Assembly: GCA_026645575.1 (NCBI GenBank)
Contig: JAPKMW010000049.1
Location: 11,180 to 75,179 of the forward strand
DNA: 64,000 bases
Direction of reading: 5' to 3'
DNA from: Caldilineaceae bacterium
Lineage (GTDB): Bacteria; Chloroflexota; Anaerolineae; Caldilineales; Caldilineaceae
A program made the position numbers and the translations under genes. Below, piece after piece: positions 35,786-44,957 of this stretch; position 1 is the stretch's first letter, and every line of letters begins with the position of its first letter. The notes below the pieces were generated by a model. That model saw nothing but the letters and a program-made list of their open reading frames with translations. It did no database searches and had not been told where the DNA came from.

Positions 35786-38140
35786 CTAACCAACTAACCA
35801 CCCAACCTTCGCCCGCCACCACGTTGCCACTTTTGCCGACAGTGCCGGTGGCGGGGTCATGGTTTTCGACGCAACGCTCCCTGGATCGACCTGTTGCCGC
35901 TCGCGGTTTTGGCGGGTTCGTTCGATCTGCGCGCCGACGGCCTGTCGCAGTGACGGCAATTCATCCAGGAGGGTGAGAAACTCGCGCTTGGGCAGGGTGA
36001 GGAAGAGACAATCGGTGCGCGTGCGGATGGTGGCATTGCGTGGCGCATCTTGCACCAGCGCCGTCTCGCCAAAGTGATCGCCGTCGCTCATGGTGTCGAT
36101 CTTCTGTTCCACCCCCTGGGCGTTGCGCGCCAACACTTCCACTTGGCCGCGCGCAATCAGGTAGAAGCGATCCCCCACATCACCCTGGTGGAAAACAATC
36201 TGCCCTTGATTGACATACTGGGCGTTAAAGCGACCGGCAATGGTGTTGAGGACGCTGGTCTCCAAATCGGCGAAGAGGGTGATCTGTTGCAGATAGGAAG
36301 CATGAACCCGCGCCATCCGTCCATCGGCGCTGATCTCGAAGCCGCTCTGTTTGTGCCAGAGTTGGGCGTATAAGCCCTGGCGTTCCAATAACAGGGGGTG
36401 TGATCCCGCCTCCACCAGCCGTCCCCCTTGCAAAACTACAATCAGATCAGCGTGGGTGATGGCCGACAAGCGATGCGTCACCGTAATCACCGTGCGGAAG
36501 CGCCCTAAACGCTGCAAGGTGGCGTTGATCGCCGCCTCGGTGGCGGGATCGAGCGCGGAAGTAGCTTCGTCCAGGATCAAAAGGGCCGGGTTGCGAATGA
36601 TGGCGCGCGCAATGGCAATCCGTTGGCGCTGACCACCGGAAAGCCTCCCCCCGGCTTCGCCGACGGGGGTCTCATACTGGTTGGGCAGTTGCATGATCAG
36701 ATCATGGATTTCTGCTAGTTTGGCCGCCTTCTCCACCTCGGCATCGGTGGCATTGGGTTTAGCCATGCGAATATTTTCGCGAATGGTCGTATCAAAGAGG
36801 TAGGTTTCCTGAAAGACCACCCCCATCTGCTGCTGCAACGAAGCGCGACGAATGGTGCGCAGATCCACGCCGTCATAGAGAATGGCGCCGGCGGTGGCCT
36901 CGCGACCACGCATGAGCAAGCTCAGGAGCGTACTCTTGCCGGAACCGCTGGGGCCAACGATGGCGATGGTTTTCCCAGCCGGTAGGGTGAGCGTCACATT
37001 ATCTAACTGATTACCCTGGCCGGTATAACTGAAGGAGAGTTGCTTTAGCATAATCTGGTGGCTGAGGGGCGGCAAGGCAATGGCATTGGTGGGATCGATG
37101 CTGGCAGGCGCTTCCGCCAGAAATTCTTGGATGCGTTGGATTGGGCCGGGCGCTGTGATAAAGTCGGGCAGCACGGTGCGGGTCAGGTCATCAATGGCAT
37201 TATTGACCAGGGTGAGCAGATTAAAAAAGGCGACAAAATCGCCCAGGGTCATGCTTTTGTGCATCACCAAATAGATGCCGACCCCCACCGCAATGACGCG
37301 TGACAATAAGACAATCGAGCGGGCAGAAAGCGCCACTAGGGTACGTAGAAATTGGGCTTGCCCGCCCGTGGCTTCGACAGCGGCGATCTGTTTGGTAAAG
37401 CGGGTTAACATGAGCGGCTCAAAGCCAAAAGCCCGAATGAGCGCCTGGGCGCGGATATTTTCTTGGAGTTCGCCAGTCAATTGGGTTTGTGCTGCGCGGT
37501 GGGCAGACGCGACGCTCGCCGTTTTGGGCGTGAGAAAACCGACGACACGTAGCATCAAGAGCATATTGAGCAGCGGCACCAGCCCTAGTCGCCAATCGAT
37601 GATAAAGAGAACAGGAACATTCAACAGCAACAGGATCAGATCCAGCAAGCCGTCGCGTAGTTTCCCGGTCATCACCTTTTCGACATCGGCCAGATCACTG
37701 GCAAAGCGAGCCAAAATGGTAGCGCTTGGCGTGTGCGTGTAATAGCTGGCGGATAAACGTTGCAACTGTTCAAACATGGCAAGACGTAGATGATTGAGCA
37801 ATTTGCCACTGACTTCAGACAGTAGCCGTTCGCCGGCCAGGCGGGCGGCCAGCGCCACAAAAAAGCCGGCCACCAATGTCCCCATAATCACCATCAGGTT
37901 CGCAACTTGGCCTGTCGCTTGCAAGCTGTCGACCATCGCCTTCACTTGCAAGGCAAAGTAGGTGCGAAAGAGTTCATGGGCCAGCAAGGCCAGGGCAATC
38001 AGCAAGCCTTGCCACCAATAGCGCCGCCACTGGCGCAACACATAGGCGAGTACACCCAAGGCATTCAGCGGCGCTGTCGTTATCATCGTTGGTGCTGGAT
38101 CGACTACTATCCTTGTGTCGGTCATTGGCAGGCTTGACAT
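35786..38140 (-). CDS. ABC exporter half-transporter with C-terminal cyclic-nucleotide-binding-like domain
   Basis: A 784-residue fusion. Residues about 25-330 form a six-helix ABC type-1 membrane domain. Residues about 350-590 are the ATPase: Walker A VGPSGSGKST, signature RLSGGQRQRIA, Walker B LLILDEATSALD and H-loop TVTHR. Residues about 620-750 are a cNMP-binding-type beta-roll (VFHQGDVGDRFYLIARGQVEV, then GDHFGETALV and RNATIRT, the phosphate-cassette region). The nucleotide-binding Arg of the cassette appears as PRNATIR, so ligand binding is possible but not assured. It would act as a homodimeric exporter. The substrate is unknown. Confidence 0.92.
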   Translation of the reverse strand: MSSLPMTDTRIVVDPAPTMITTAPLNALGVLAYVLRQWRRYWWQGLLIALALLAHELFRTYFALQVKAMVDSLQATGQVANLMVIMGTLVAGFFVALAARLAGERLLSEVSGKLLNHLRLAMFEQLQRLSASYYTHTPSATILARFASDLADVEKVMTGKLRDGLLDLILLLLNVPVLFIIDWRLGLVPLLNMLLMLRVVGFLTPKTASVASAHRAAQTQLTGELQENIRAQALIRAFGFEPLMLTRFTKQIAAVEATGGQAQFLRTLVALSARSIVLLSRVIAVGVGIYLVMHKSMTLGDFVAFFNLLTLVNNAIDDLTRTVLPDFITAPGPIQRIQEFLAEAPASIDPTNAIALPPLSHQIMLKQLSFSYTGQGNQLDNVTLTLPAGKTIAIVGPSGSGKSTLLSLLMRGREATAGAILYDGVDLRTIRRASLQQQMGVVFQETYLFDTTIRENIRMAKPNATDAEVEKAAKLAEIHDLIMQLPNQYETPVGEAGGRLSGGQRQRIAIARAIIRNPALLILDEATSALDPATEAAINATLQRLGRFRTVITVTHRLSAITHADLIVVLQGGRLVEAGSHPLLLERQGLYAQLWHKQSGFEISADGRMARVHASYLQQITLFADLETSVLNTIAGRFNAQYVNQGQIVFHQGDVGDRFYLIARGQVEVLARNAQGVEQKIDTMSDGDHFGETALVQDAPRNATIRTRTDCLFLTLPKREFLTLLDELPSLRQAVGAQIERTRQNRERQQVDPGSVASKTMTPPPALSAKVATWWRAKVGWLVG

Positions 38141-38337
38141 TGAGTACCCCTTGCGTTTGAAAATGATGCTTGCGCTTCATTATACCGCACGTAGTATAGA
38201 TTTAAGGTTAAAAAAAGATGACAGTCTTGTCTAAAAAATGAGGGAGGCAACGACCAGGCTACGCAGTTTACAAATTTTCCGGCTTCTCTTCACGACAATA
38301 GCCATTTTTCGCAAATTGCAATCAAAATGTCATAATC

Positions 38338-38348
38338 TGTCTAAGACA
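38338..38348. promoter_or_regulatory. small palindrome upstream of ABC ATPase
   Basis: TGTCTAAGACA is a perfect 11-bp palindrome 20 bases before the ATG of the ABC ATPase gene, in the divergent spacer with the exporter. A second one, GACAGTCTTGTC, lies near 38220. They may be operator sites for an unidentified repressor. Confidence 0.3.
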
Positions 38349-38367
38349 ATTGCAGTACAATAAGGGC

Positions 38368-39312
38368 ATGAACCCTATCATTTGCACTAGAGGATTGACG
38401 CGTCACTTCGGCGCGACGGTTGCAGTTTCGGATCTCACGTTGGAAATTGGCGCCGGCGAAGTCTTTGGCTTTCTTGGACATAATGGCGCCGGTAAAACGA
38501 CCACTGTACGACTGCTCAATGGTATCCTCCAACCAACCAAGGGGGACGCGCGCCTCTTCGGGCTTGATCCGCTCACCCACGGGCCGGCCATCCGGCGGCA
38601 GACCGGCGTTTTGACGGAGACGCCCTCACTCGATGACCGGCTGACGGCGCGCACCATTCTGCGGCTTTTTGGCCGTATGTACAATGTACCGGCGGCGCAA
38701 CTGGACGCACGGGTGGATTGGTTGTTGCAAACCTTTCGGCTACAAGCCTATGCTGACCAGAAGGTTGGCGGCTATAGCAAAGGCACACGGCAACGGCTGG
38801 CGCTGGCGCGCACCTTGCTGCATGATCCCCAGTTAATTTTTCTCGACGAACCAACGAGTGGCCTAGATCCAGTTGCCATTCGCGATGTCCACAACCTGGT
38901 GCAGGAGTTGACAGAGGAAAAGCAGCGCACGGTCTTTCTCTGCACCCACAATCTCGTGGAAGCGCAGAAGCTCTGCCATCGCGTGGCTGTGTTGGCAAAG
39001 GGACAACTGTTAGCCGTCGGCACGCCGCGTGAATTGACTCAGCGCTTTAGCACGTCGCAACGGGTCAAACTGCGTATCGGCGCCGGGCAGGAACGGTTGC
39101 TCCCCCAACTGCTGGTCAATTGCCCCCATGTCACCTATGCCACCACCAATGGCTGCGATCAACAAACCACGCAGGTGATGATGCAAGGCATCCCCTACAC
39201 CTACCTCCCCGATCTCTTAAGCCATCTCACCGAACATCGCGTCCACCTATTCGCCGTCGAGCCGGAAGAAGCCACCCTCGAAGATGTCTATTTTGCCCTT
39301 CAGGAGATGTAA
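38368..39312 (+). CDS. ABC-2 transporter ATP-binding protein
   Basis: A 314-residue ATPase of the DrrA/NatA type: Walker A FLGHNGAGKTTT, the signature as YSKGTRQRLALA, Walker B LIFLDEPTSGLD and the H-loop LCTHNL. A DUF4162-like C-terminal extension (about 235-314) ends LEDVYFAL as in the family. The ATG at 38368 fits family length; a TTG at 38350 is the alternative. It pairs with the ABC-2 permease that follows, with a repeat between them. Confidence 0.92.
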   Translation: MNPIICTRGLTRHFGATVAVSDLTLEIGAGEVFGFLGHNGAGKTTTVRLLNGILQPTKGDARLFGLDPLTHGPAIRRQTGVLTETPSLDDRLTARTILRLFGRMYNVPAAQLDARVDWLLQTFRLQAYADQKVGGYSKGTRQRLALARTLLHDPQLIFLDEPTSGLDPVAIRDVHNLVQELTEEKQRTVFLCTHNLVEAQKLCHRVAVLAKGQLLAVGTPRELTQRFSTSQRVKLRIGAGQERLLPQLLVNCPHVTYATTNGCDQQTTQVMMQGIPYTYLPDLLSHLTEHRVHLFAVEPEEATLEDVYFALQEM

Positions 39313-39433
39313 GTCCGTAGTCCTGAGTCCAAAGTCCAGAGTCCTGAGTCCTGAGTCCAAAGTCTGGCGAAGTCCTTGCTCTTGAGGGGTGCTAACTGTA
39401 GACTCAGGACTACGGACTCTGGACTACGGACTA
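39312..39433. repeat. inverted repeat, AGTCCGTAGTCC family
   Basis: Tandem AGTCC(T/A)GAGTCC units from 39312 are mirrored by GACTCAGGACTACGGACTC up to 39433. It starts at the last base of the ATPase stop codon and separates the two halves of the ABC operon. Confidence 0.85.
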
Positions 39434-39461
39434 TCCACCACCCAACCAGAAAGCAGGTTTT

Positions 39462-40274
39462 ATGAACTGGCGTGCGATTGGAGCCATTATTGAGAAAGAT
39501 TTGAAGATTGTTCTGCAAAGCAAATCTGTGGTCATTCCGCTGGTGACAGTGCCGTTGTTGGCAATGGCGGTGTTGCCGTTGATGCTAGGGGTGGTTGTGC
39601 ATGGCACAGGGCTGGCGGAACAGCTTCACCTTGACCGCATGTTGGCAACATTACCGGCCGCCATTACGCATCAGATGCGTGATTTCACCAGTGAACAGGC
39701 TGTACTCTACTATACCTTTGTCTACCTCTTTGCCCCTTTCTATTTGTTGTTGCCCATTATGGTCTCTAATGTGATTGCTGCTGACAGTTTTGCGGGTGAA
39801 CGCGAGCGTAAAACGTTGGAAGCGCTGCTCTACACGCCTACAAGCGATATGGAATTGCTGGTGGCGAAATTACTGGCGGCCTGGTTGCCGGGGGTGCTGG
39901 TCGGCTTTGGTAGCTTTGTTCTTTACGCTGCCGTTACGAATGCTGTAGCCTGGCCGGTGATGCAACAGATCTTATTGCCCAATATGCTTTGGTTACTACT
40001 GGTCTTTTGGGTGGCGCCGGCGGCGGCTGGGTTAGGATTAGGTACATCGGTGCTGGTCTCGGCGCGCACCAACAGTCTGCAATCGGCCTATCAAATCGGC
40101 AGCCTGATCGTATTGCCGATCACCGGGTTGATCGTTGCCCAACTCGGTGGCGCACTCCATCTCAGCTCACTCCTGGTCTTTGTCATGGGGTTGGGCTTGT
40201 GGTTAATTGATGGCGGTCTCTTCTGGTTTGGCTGGCGAACCTTCCAACGAAGTGTTTTGATCGCACGGTTGTAA
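39462..40274 (+). CDS. ABC-2 type transporter permease
   Basis: A 270-residue protein with six hydrophobic helices. The cytoplasmic N-terminus (WRAIGAIIEKDLKIVLQSK) is typical of ABC-2 permeases, as is the central FAGERERKTLEALLYTPTSD, the coupling helix that contacts the ATPase. It forms an exporter with the ATPase encoded just upstream. Substrate unknown; related pairs export ions, drugs or lipids. Confidence 0.9.
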   Translation: MNWRAIGAIIEKDLKIVLQSKSVVIPLVTVPLLAMAVLPLMLGVVVHGTGLAEQLHLDRMLATLPAAITHQMRDFTSEQAVLYYTFVYLFAPFYLLLPIMVSNVIAADSFAGERERKTLEALLYTPTSDMELLVAKLLAAWLPGVLVGFGSFVLYAAVTNAVAWPVMQQILLPNMLWLLLVFWVAPAAAGLGLGTSVLVSARTNSLQSAYQIGSLIVLPITGLIVAQLGGALHLSSLLVFVMGLGLWLIDGGLFWFGWRTFQRSVLIARL

Positions 40275-40278
40275 ATTT

Positions 40279-40329
40279 AGTGGGCTGGTTCGTTGATTGA
40301 GCCTGTCGAAACCAACGAACTAACCAACT
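40279..40329 (+). terminator. imperfect hairpin after ABC permease
   Basis: Arms 40279-40295 (AGTGGGCTGGTTCGTTG) and 40313-40329 (CAACGAACTAACCAACT) pair with a few mismatches just after the stop, followed by TTTATC. The loop holds the word GAGCCTGTCGAAACC, a type of phrase that recurs in such spacers. Confidence 0.5.
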
Positions 40330-40474
40330 TTATCTCCCTCAAGTCCCACAGCAATTCCCACGATTCTGTACACGAGCCAACATGCAAACGTCGCCACAGT
40401 AAGTAAAATGGTGATAAATTTATTCGGTGTGATGGCATCAGCGCAACTAGCGCCTTGCAGAAATCGTGACAATA

Positions 40475-41962
40475 ATGATAAATGAAATGATGGTTCAAGC
40501 GGGCGAGTGGGCGCCCAGGGTCTTCTGGTTTGTTGTTCTCTTATACGCGGTCGTGACCGGCGGCTTTATTGTGTTGGAAAATCGGAGTCCGGCCAAGACG
40601 CTGGCCTGGTTGTTGGCCTTTCTCTTTTTACCTATTGTTGGTGTCGCGCTTTATCTACTAGTTGGTCGCGACTACCGCCCCTTTAGTCGCGAAGGGAAGT
40701 TGCTCCAACAGGAGTTGGGCAACCATTTAATTGGCAGCCCGGATGTGGCGGCCTTTTTGGATCGCCAGCCGCAGGAGTTTGCTAGGCTCAAAGCTGCCAA
40801 TCCGCTGGTTTATGACCGGGTGTTGGAATTGATGCACCGCAACCTAGAAGCACCGATCTACCCGTGCAACACGGTTGAAATTCTGCAAAATGCCAGTGAA
40901 AAGTATCCGCGTCTGCTGGCCGATCTGCAGGCGGCGCGCCATTCGATCCACATGGAATATTTTGAATGGGCCTCGGACGAAACCATGCAGGAGTTCAAGC
41001 GTGTGCTGCTGGCTAAGGCGCGCGAAGGGGTAGAGGTGCGGGTGATCTATGATCCGTTGGGCAGTTTCTGGATGCTCAGTTGGCGTTATATTCGAGAGAT
41101 GAACGCCGGCGGCGTTAAGATGATCGCCTGGTCATCGCTCTTCGCCATCCATACCATCAGCTACCGCAGCCACCGCAAAATTGTAGTGATCGACGGCAAG
41201 ATCGGGTACACGGGCGGCTTGAATATGTCGGAAGAGCATCTCAAGGGACCACATGGCGGACGCTTCACCGGCTGGCGCGATACCCATGTGCGCGTGACAG
41301 GCGATGTGGTGTTGGGCTTGCAATCCAGTTTTGCCGTCCAATGGTATAATACCACCAAGGAGCAACTGACCGACCCGGCCTACTACCCGCCGGCCAAGGA
41401 GGAGCATCCCTATCTGCCAATACAGATCGCCCAGTCCGGCCCGGACGCCGAGTGGAAGGCGATTCGGAGCATCTACTTCGGCTTGATCACCGGGGCGCAA
41501 CGGCAAATTACTATTCAGTCGCCCTTCTTTATTTTGGACGCCGGTTTAGCAGAAGCCATTGCGGCGGCGGCGCAATCCGGTGTGGAGGTGAAGATTATGC
41601 TAGCGCCCAATGGACCGGGGATCAATGCACCCTATCAAGCCGGCTTTACCTACGCCGCCAACATGGCCGAGGCCGGCGCCAAAATCTATCTCTATCACGG
41701 CGACTATTTTCATGCCAAGACCATTAGCGTTGATTCAATGATCTGCTCCATCGGCTCGACCAACATGGATATACGCAGCTTTGCTATCAACTATGAGTTG
41801 AATTTGATCATTTACGACCGGGAGACAACCCGTGCGCTGGATAAGATCTTCTGTCACGATCTAGAAAATTGCACCGAATTTGATCTCGCCGTTTACAAAC
41901 GCAGCCATTTCTTATGGCGGACGCGTGATTCCGTGATGCGACTCTTTTCGCCTTTGCTATGA
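40475..41962 (+). CDS. cardiolipin synthase (phospholipase D family)
   Basis: A 495-residue membrane-bound enzyme that joins phosphatidylglycerol units into cardiolipin. Two N-terminal helices (about 10-65, with FLFLPIVGVALYLLVGRD) are followed by two PLD domains with HKD motifs: HRKIVVIDGKIGYTGGLN (about 230) and HAKTISVDSMICSIGSTN (about 410). Length matches ClsA-type enzymes. An upstream in-frame GTG at 40466 is an alternative start; neither has a clear ribosome-binding site. The next gene starts nine bases after the stop. Confidence 0.93.
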   Translation: MINEMMVQAGEWAPRVFWFVVLLYAVVTGGFIVLENRSPAKTLAWLLAFLFLPIVGVALYLLVGRDYRPFSREGKLLQQELGNHLIGSPDVAAFLDRQPQEFARLKAANPLVYDRVLELMHRNLEAPIYPCNTVEILQNASEKYPRLLADLQAARHSIHMEYFEWASDETMQEFKRVLLAKAREGVEVRVIYDPLGSFWMLSWRYIREMNAGGVKMIAWSSLFAIHTISYRSHRKIVVIDGKIGYTGGLNMSEEHLKGPHGGRFTGWRDTHVRVTGDVVLGLQSSFAVQWYNTTKEQLTDPAYYPPAKEEHPYLPIQIAQSGPDAEWKAIRSIYFGLITGAQRQITIQSPFFILDAGLAEAIAAAAQSGVEVKIMLAPNGPGINAPYQAGFTYAANMAEAGAKIYLYHGDYFHAKTISVDSMICSIGSTNMDIRSFAINYELNLIIYDRETTRALDKIFCHDLENCTEFDLAVYKRSHFLWRTRDSVMRLFSPLL

Positions 41963-41971
41963 CCCACGACA

Positions 41972-42787
41972 ATGACACCCACTACGCCTGCTTTTTCACT
42001 TGTAACCTTTAATTGCTTCGGCGGTCTTAACTGGACGACGCCCCGTCGTTTACGGTCGCTGGCCCGCGAACTCCAGCAGATCCAACCGGATGTGGTCTGC
42101 TTGCAGGAGGTGCAGAGTCATTGGGCGTTGCGGTTGCTGCAGCAATTGACCGAAAGCCGTCTGGCTCAAGCATATTTATCGGGCCGCACGGCGCCGCTTG
42201 GGGCGCTTTTGACCTTAACGCAGCAGTCGCCAGGCAAGACGAGCTTTACGCGTTATACAAATCAAGGCGCCTGGCTTGGCCCAACCCTTATGGATCAACT
42301 GACCCAAAAAGGCATGTTACTGATGCAAACAGAGTGGGCTGGGCAAACCGTTATTGTCATCAATACCCATTTAGTCGCCAATTACTGGGCCAAGTGGCAG
42401 CGGGGAAGCCGAGCGGCGCAGGAGCAACAACGGCAACTGCACCAACTGGCAGATCTGGTGCAAGCACAGCCGACGACTGCATTGGTGCTGGTGGCCGGTG
42501 ATTTTAATATTCCCCGCGGCAGTTGGCTCTATGAAGAGTTTTTACAGCGCAGCGGTCTTACCGATCCCCTGGCCGGAGACGTGCGCCCTACCTATCGCCC
42601 GTTTCCCGGCGTTCCCGTTCACTACGCGCTACCCATTGATTTTGTCTTTTTGCGCATACCGCCCGGCATGAACGTGCAGACAACAGCGGATCTCTGCTTC
42701 ACGGAGACATGTGCTTATGTTGGTGGTGGGCAAGGGTATCTCTCTGATCATGTGGGGGTGCAGGTGACGCTGAATTGGTCGGTTTGA
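41972..42787 (+). CDS. endonuclease/exonuclease/phosphatase-family protein
   Basis: A 271-residue Mg-dependent phosphohydrolase of the EEP fold: FNCFGGLNW, VCLQEVQS (metal-binding Glu, about residue 47), VINTHLVA, AGDFNIPRGSW (Asp/Asn, about 177) and the closing LSDHVGVQV (catalytic His, about 262). Family members cleave DNA, inositol phosphates or sphingomyelin. The short distance to cardiolipin synthase suggests a lipid headgroup substrate. No signal peptide is seen. Confidence 0.85.
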   Translation: MTPTTPAFSLVTFNCFGGLNWTTPRRLRSLARELQQIQPDVVCLQEVQSHWALRLLQQLTESRLAQAYLSGRTAPLGALLTLTQQSPGKTSFTRYTNQGAWLGPTLMDQLTQKGMLLMQTEWAGQTVIVINTHLVANYWAKWQRGSRAAQEQQRQLHQLADLVQAQPTTALVLVAGDFNIPRGSWLYEEFLQRSGLTDPLAGDVRPTYRPFPGVPVHYALPIDFVFLRIPPGMNVQTTADLCFTETCAYVGGGQGYLSDHVGVQVTLNWSV

Positions 42788-42850
42788 CAAGCGCCAGCGG
42801 TTCTACTATCCTACTGGTTACCCCACCTTGATTCCATGCAACCAACAACG

Positions 42851-42911
42851 CCGCTCGTAGCCGGTCCATGACCGGCGATCCACTCACGGGTCACGGACCG
42901 GCTACGAACGG
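42851..42911. terminator. hairpin, GCCGGTC..GACCGGC family
   Basis: Arms 42851-42867 (CCGCTCGTAGCCGGTCC) and 42895-42911 pair almost perfectly. The loop contains a further GACCGGC/GGTCACGG repeat. It lies after the phosphohydrolase gene and just before the next ribosome-binding site. Confidence 0.7.
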
Positions 42912-42945
42912 TTGTTATTCACCCACAGTAGAAACCCGGAGAAGA

Positions 42946-43488
42946 ATGATGGAACCCAAATTCAAAGATCTGACCGATTACATCATTGCCCTCGGCGCCG
43001 CCGACATCGGCCACACGGAAAAGACCTATCTTGCCCATGCCATTGGGGTGCATAATGATATGAAAGCGTGGGGCGGCACGCCGGAACTCTGTCGCGCCGC
43101 CCTCTTCCATTCGATCTATGGCACCCAGGGCTTTCAAGGCTTCACCTTGCCCCTGGAACGCCAACCCGAACTGCGGACACTGATCGGTGACTATGCCGAG
43201 AAGCTGGCCTATCTCAACTGCTTTATGGATCGCGCTTCGCTGGATGCCCAGGTGACGCAAGCCGAAGGCCCCTACACCATCATCCACCGCGTCACCGGCG
43301 AACAAATGGCACTGACCAAAACCGAATACGAGGATCTCATCCGTCTCCACCTCTGCGACTGGCTGGAACAAGCCCCCCGCGCCCACCAGTGGAACTACCG
43401 TCGCGCCGCCTACCGCCAGATGGCCGAACGGCTCGGCGGTGTGGCGTTAACGGCATATGATCGGGTTTTTGCGCTCGAACCGGCCTAA
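42946..43488 (+). CDS. HD-like hypothetical protein (DUF6817-like)
   Basis: A 180-residue soluble protein starting at an ATG with CCGGAGAAG in good position. Residues about 20-60 have an HD-domain-like opening (HTEKTYLAHAIGVHNDMKAWGGTPELCRAALFHSIYGT), with His and Asp-type residues spaced as in small HD or DUF6817 proteins. The second half is helical (IRLHLCDWLEQAPR). A metal-dependent phosphohydrolase is conceivable, but the HD pair itself is not clear, so function is left open. Its stop codon lies inside an inverted repeat shared with the MFS gene opposite. Confidence 0.75.
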   Translation: MMEPKFKDLTDYIIALGAADIGHTEKTYLAHAIGVHNDMKAWGGTPELCRAALFHSIYGTQGFQGFTLPLERQPELRTLIGDYAEKLAYLNCFMDRASLDAQVTQAEGPYTIIHRVTGEQMALTKTEYEDLIRLHLCDWLEQAPRAHQWNYRRAAYRQMAERLGGVALTAYDRVFALEPA

Positions 43489-43542
43489 TCATTAATGGAG
43501 AATGGAAAATTATTAATTGTTATCCATTCTCCATTAATGATT
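43487..43542. repeat. inverted repeat over two convergent stop codons
   Basis: AATCATTAATGGAGAATGGA (43487-43506) and its exact reverse complement (43523-43542) frame a 16-base AT-rich loop. The repeat starts inside the stop codon of the gene on the left, and its right arm encodes the last residues (MENG) of the MFS protein. It probably acts as a two-way terminator. Confidence 0.85.
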
Positions 43543-44749
43543 TGCGTCGTTCCTGCACCAGAAAGCTGATCGCCAGGGCGGCCAGCGGGAGCCAGATGAC
43601 AACATTCATGGTCGTTTGCAGGCCGAAGAGGTCGCCAATGCGGCCCAAGACGGCGACGCCCAAACCGCTGGCGCCATAGGCCAGACCGAGCGTTAAGCCG
43701 GAGGCCAGACCGACATTGTTGGGCATCGCTTCCTGCACCATCACCACCGAGAGCGGCCAGGGCATAGAGAGGAAGAAACCGGTGCAGCCTAGCAAGATCA
43801 GTTGCAGCCAACCTTCGCTGCGCATGGCGATAAACAAAAAGCCCAATACGAGGAGGGAAGCGATGATGATCACATTTTTGCGCCCAAGGCGTTCGGCGGC
43901 AAAGCCACCCACCAGCGTACCCGCCGCCCCGGTCAACGAGATGACGGTAAGCAGCAGCGCAATCCAATCGGCGGAAATTTGCTCGGCGTAGTAGAGCGGA
44001 ATAAAGGTTTTCAGCCCGGTGAGGATGATGGTCTGCACGGTAATCAGACCGAGTAAGAGGAGAATCAGCCCCAGGTTTTGCTGATACCACGAAGCGCCCG
44101 TTTGCGACCGGGTTGCCAAACGTTCGGCGGCGGGTTGGCGAATCTCAGCCGTGTTTGCCGCCAGAAAGCCCATAGCGACCAACGTCGGGATCATCATCCA
44201 AATGGCCGCATGGGTACCCCAGTTGTGGGTCAGCCAAGCAACCAGCAGCGGGCCAATAGCAAAGCCCAAATTGCCGCCAAAGAAGAAGATCGACGAAGCG
44301 GTCGCCGCCTTGTTGCCACTAATCGCTCGCACCACGGACAACCCCTCTGGGTGGAACATAGCCGATCCCAGTCCGCTCAACACCACAGCCACCACAATCA
44401 GCCAATAGCTAGGCAGAAACATTACCGCCACCATGCCCAGACCGGTAAGTAAACAACCGGCATAGACCAGCCAGCGCATCTGCTTGCGGTCACCCAGGAT
44501 GCCGAAAAGGGGTTGCGAAACGGCGATGATCAAATTATTAAAAGACATGATTGCAGCGGCGCCGGTGTAATCGAGGGCAAAGGCTTTGAGCAGTAACGGC
44601 AGCAGCACCGCCAGCGAGCCGGTTTGCATATCAACGCTCAGGTGGCCGAGGACAACCGCCAGGAGCGTACTGCGCTTGATGGCGCTGGTGGCCGCCGGCT
44701 TGGCGATGGCGTCCGCCGTGGTTGCGGTTGAGAGGGTAGAAGTGGTCAT
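43520..44749 (-). CDS. MFS transporter, Fsr (fosmidomycin resistance)-like
   Basis: About 409 residues and twelve helices. Features of the Fsr subgroup include HLSVDMQTGSLAVLLP in helix 1, FGILGDRKQMRW in loop 2-3 and GLGSAMFHPEGLSVVRAISG in helix 4. Fsr-type pumps expel drugs or sugar phosphates. The ATG at 44749 is preferred because the longer frame (44770) begins in repeat sequence (ATGGAGAATGG). Its last residues come from the repeat at 43523-43542. Confidence 0.87.
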   Translation of the reverse strand: MTTSTLSTATTADAIAKPAATSAIKRSTLLAVVLGHLSVDMQTGSLAVLLPLLLKAFALDYTGAAAIMSFNNLIIAVSQPLFGILGDRKQMRWLVYAGCLLTGLGMVAVMFLPSYWLIVVAVVLSGLGSAMFHPEGLSVVRAISGNKAATASSIFFFGGNLGFAIGPLLVAWLTHNWGTHAAIWMMIPTLVAMGFLAANTAEIRQPAAERLATRSQTGASWYQQNLGLILLLLGLITVQTIILTGLKTFIPLYYAEQISADWIALLLTVISLTGAAGTLVGGFAAERLGRKNVIIIASLLVLGFLFIAMRSEGWLQLILLGCTGFFLSMPWPLSVVMVQEAMPNNVGLASGLTLGLAYGASGLGVAVLGRIGDLFGLQTTMNVVIWLPLAALAISFLVQERRKSLMENG

Positions 44750-44797
44750 GCAGTTGTGTCCATTCTCCATTTACAAGAATTGTAGGCAAAAGAAAAG

Positions 44798-44926
44798 CGC
44801 GCCGGTCAGGGCCGGCGCGGCTTGACAATAAGGGTGATTATAGCACATACTGGATGAAATCAAATGAATTTTGGGTGCCAAAGGAATGACAGCGTAGGTG
44901 CGGTTGCAAACCGCACCTACGCTGTC
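44798..44926 (-). terminator. two hairpins after the deacetylase-like gene
   Basis: On the minus strand the first is a perfect 18-bp stem (44926-44909 with 44905-44888, GACAGCGTAGGTGCGGTT). The second is CGCGCCGG..CCGGCGCG (44819-44798), followed by CTTTTCTTTT, a classical intrinsic terminator. Both follow the stop at 44958. Confidence 0.8.
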
Positions 44927-44957
44927 TGAAGGTTGCTCAATCCCTAGATTCCACCTT

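Noticed and set aside
42868..42945. N-terminal extension of the HD-like protein
   Set aside because: It would be read out of the intergenic hairpin; the ATG at 42946 has a proper ribosome-binding site.
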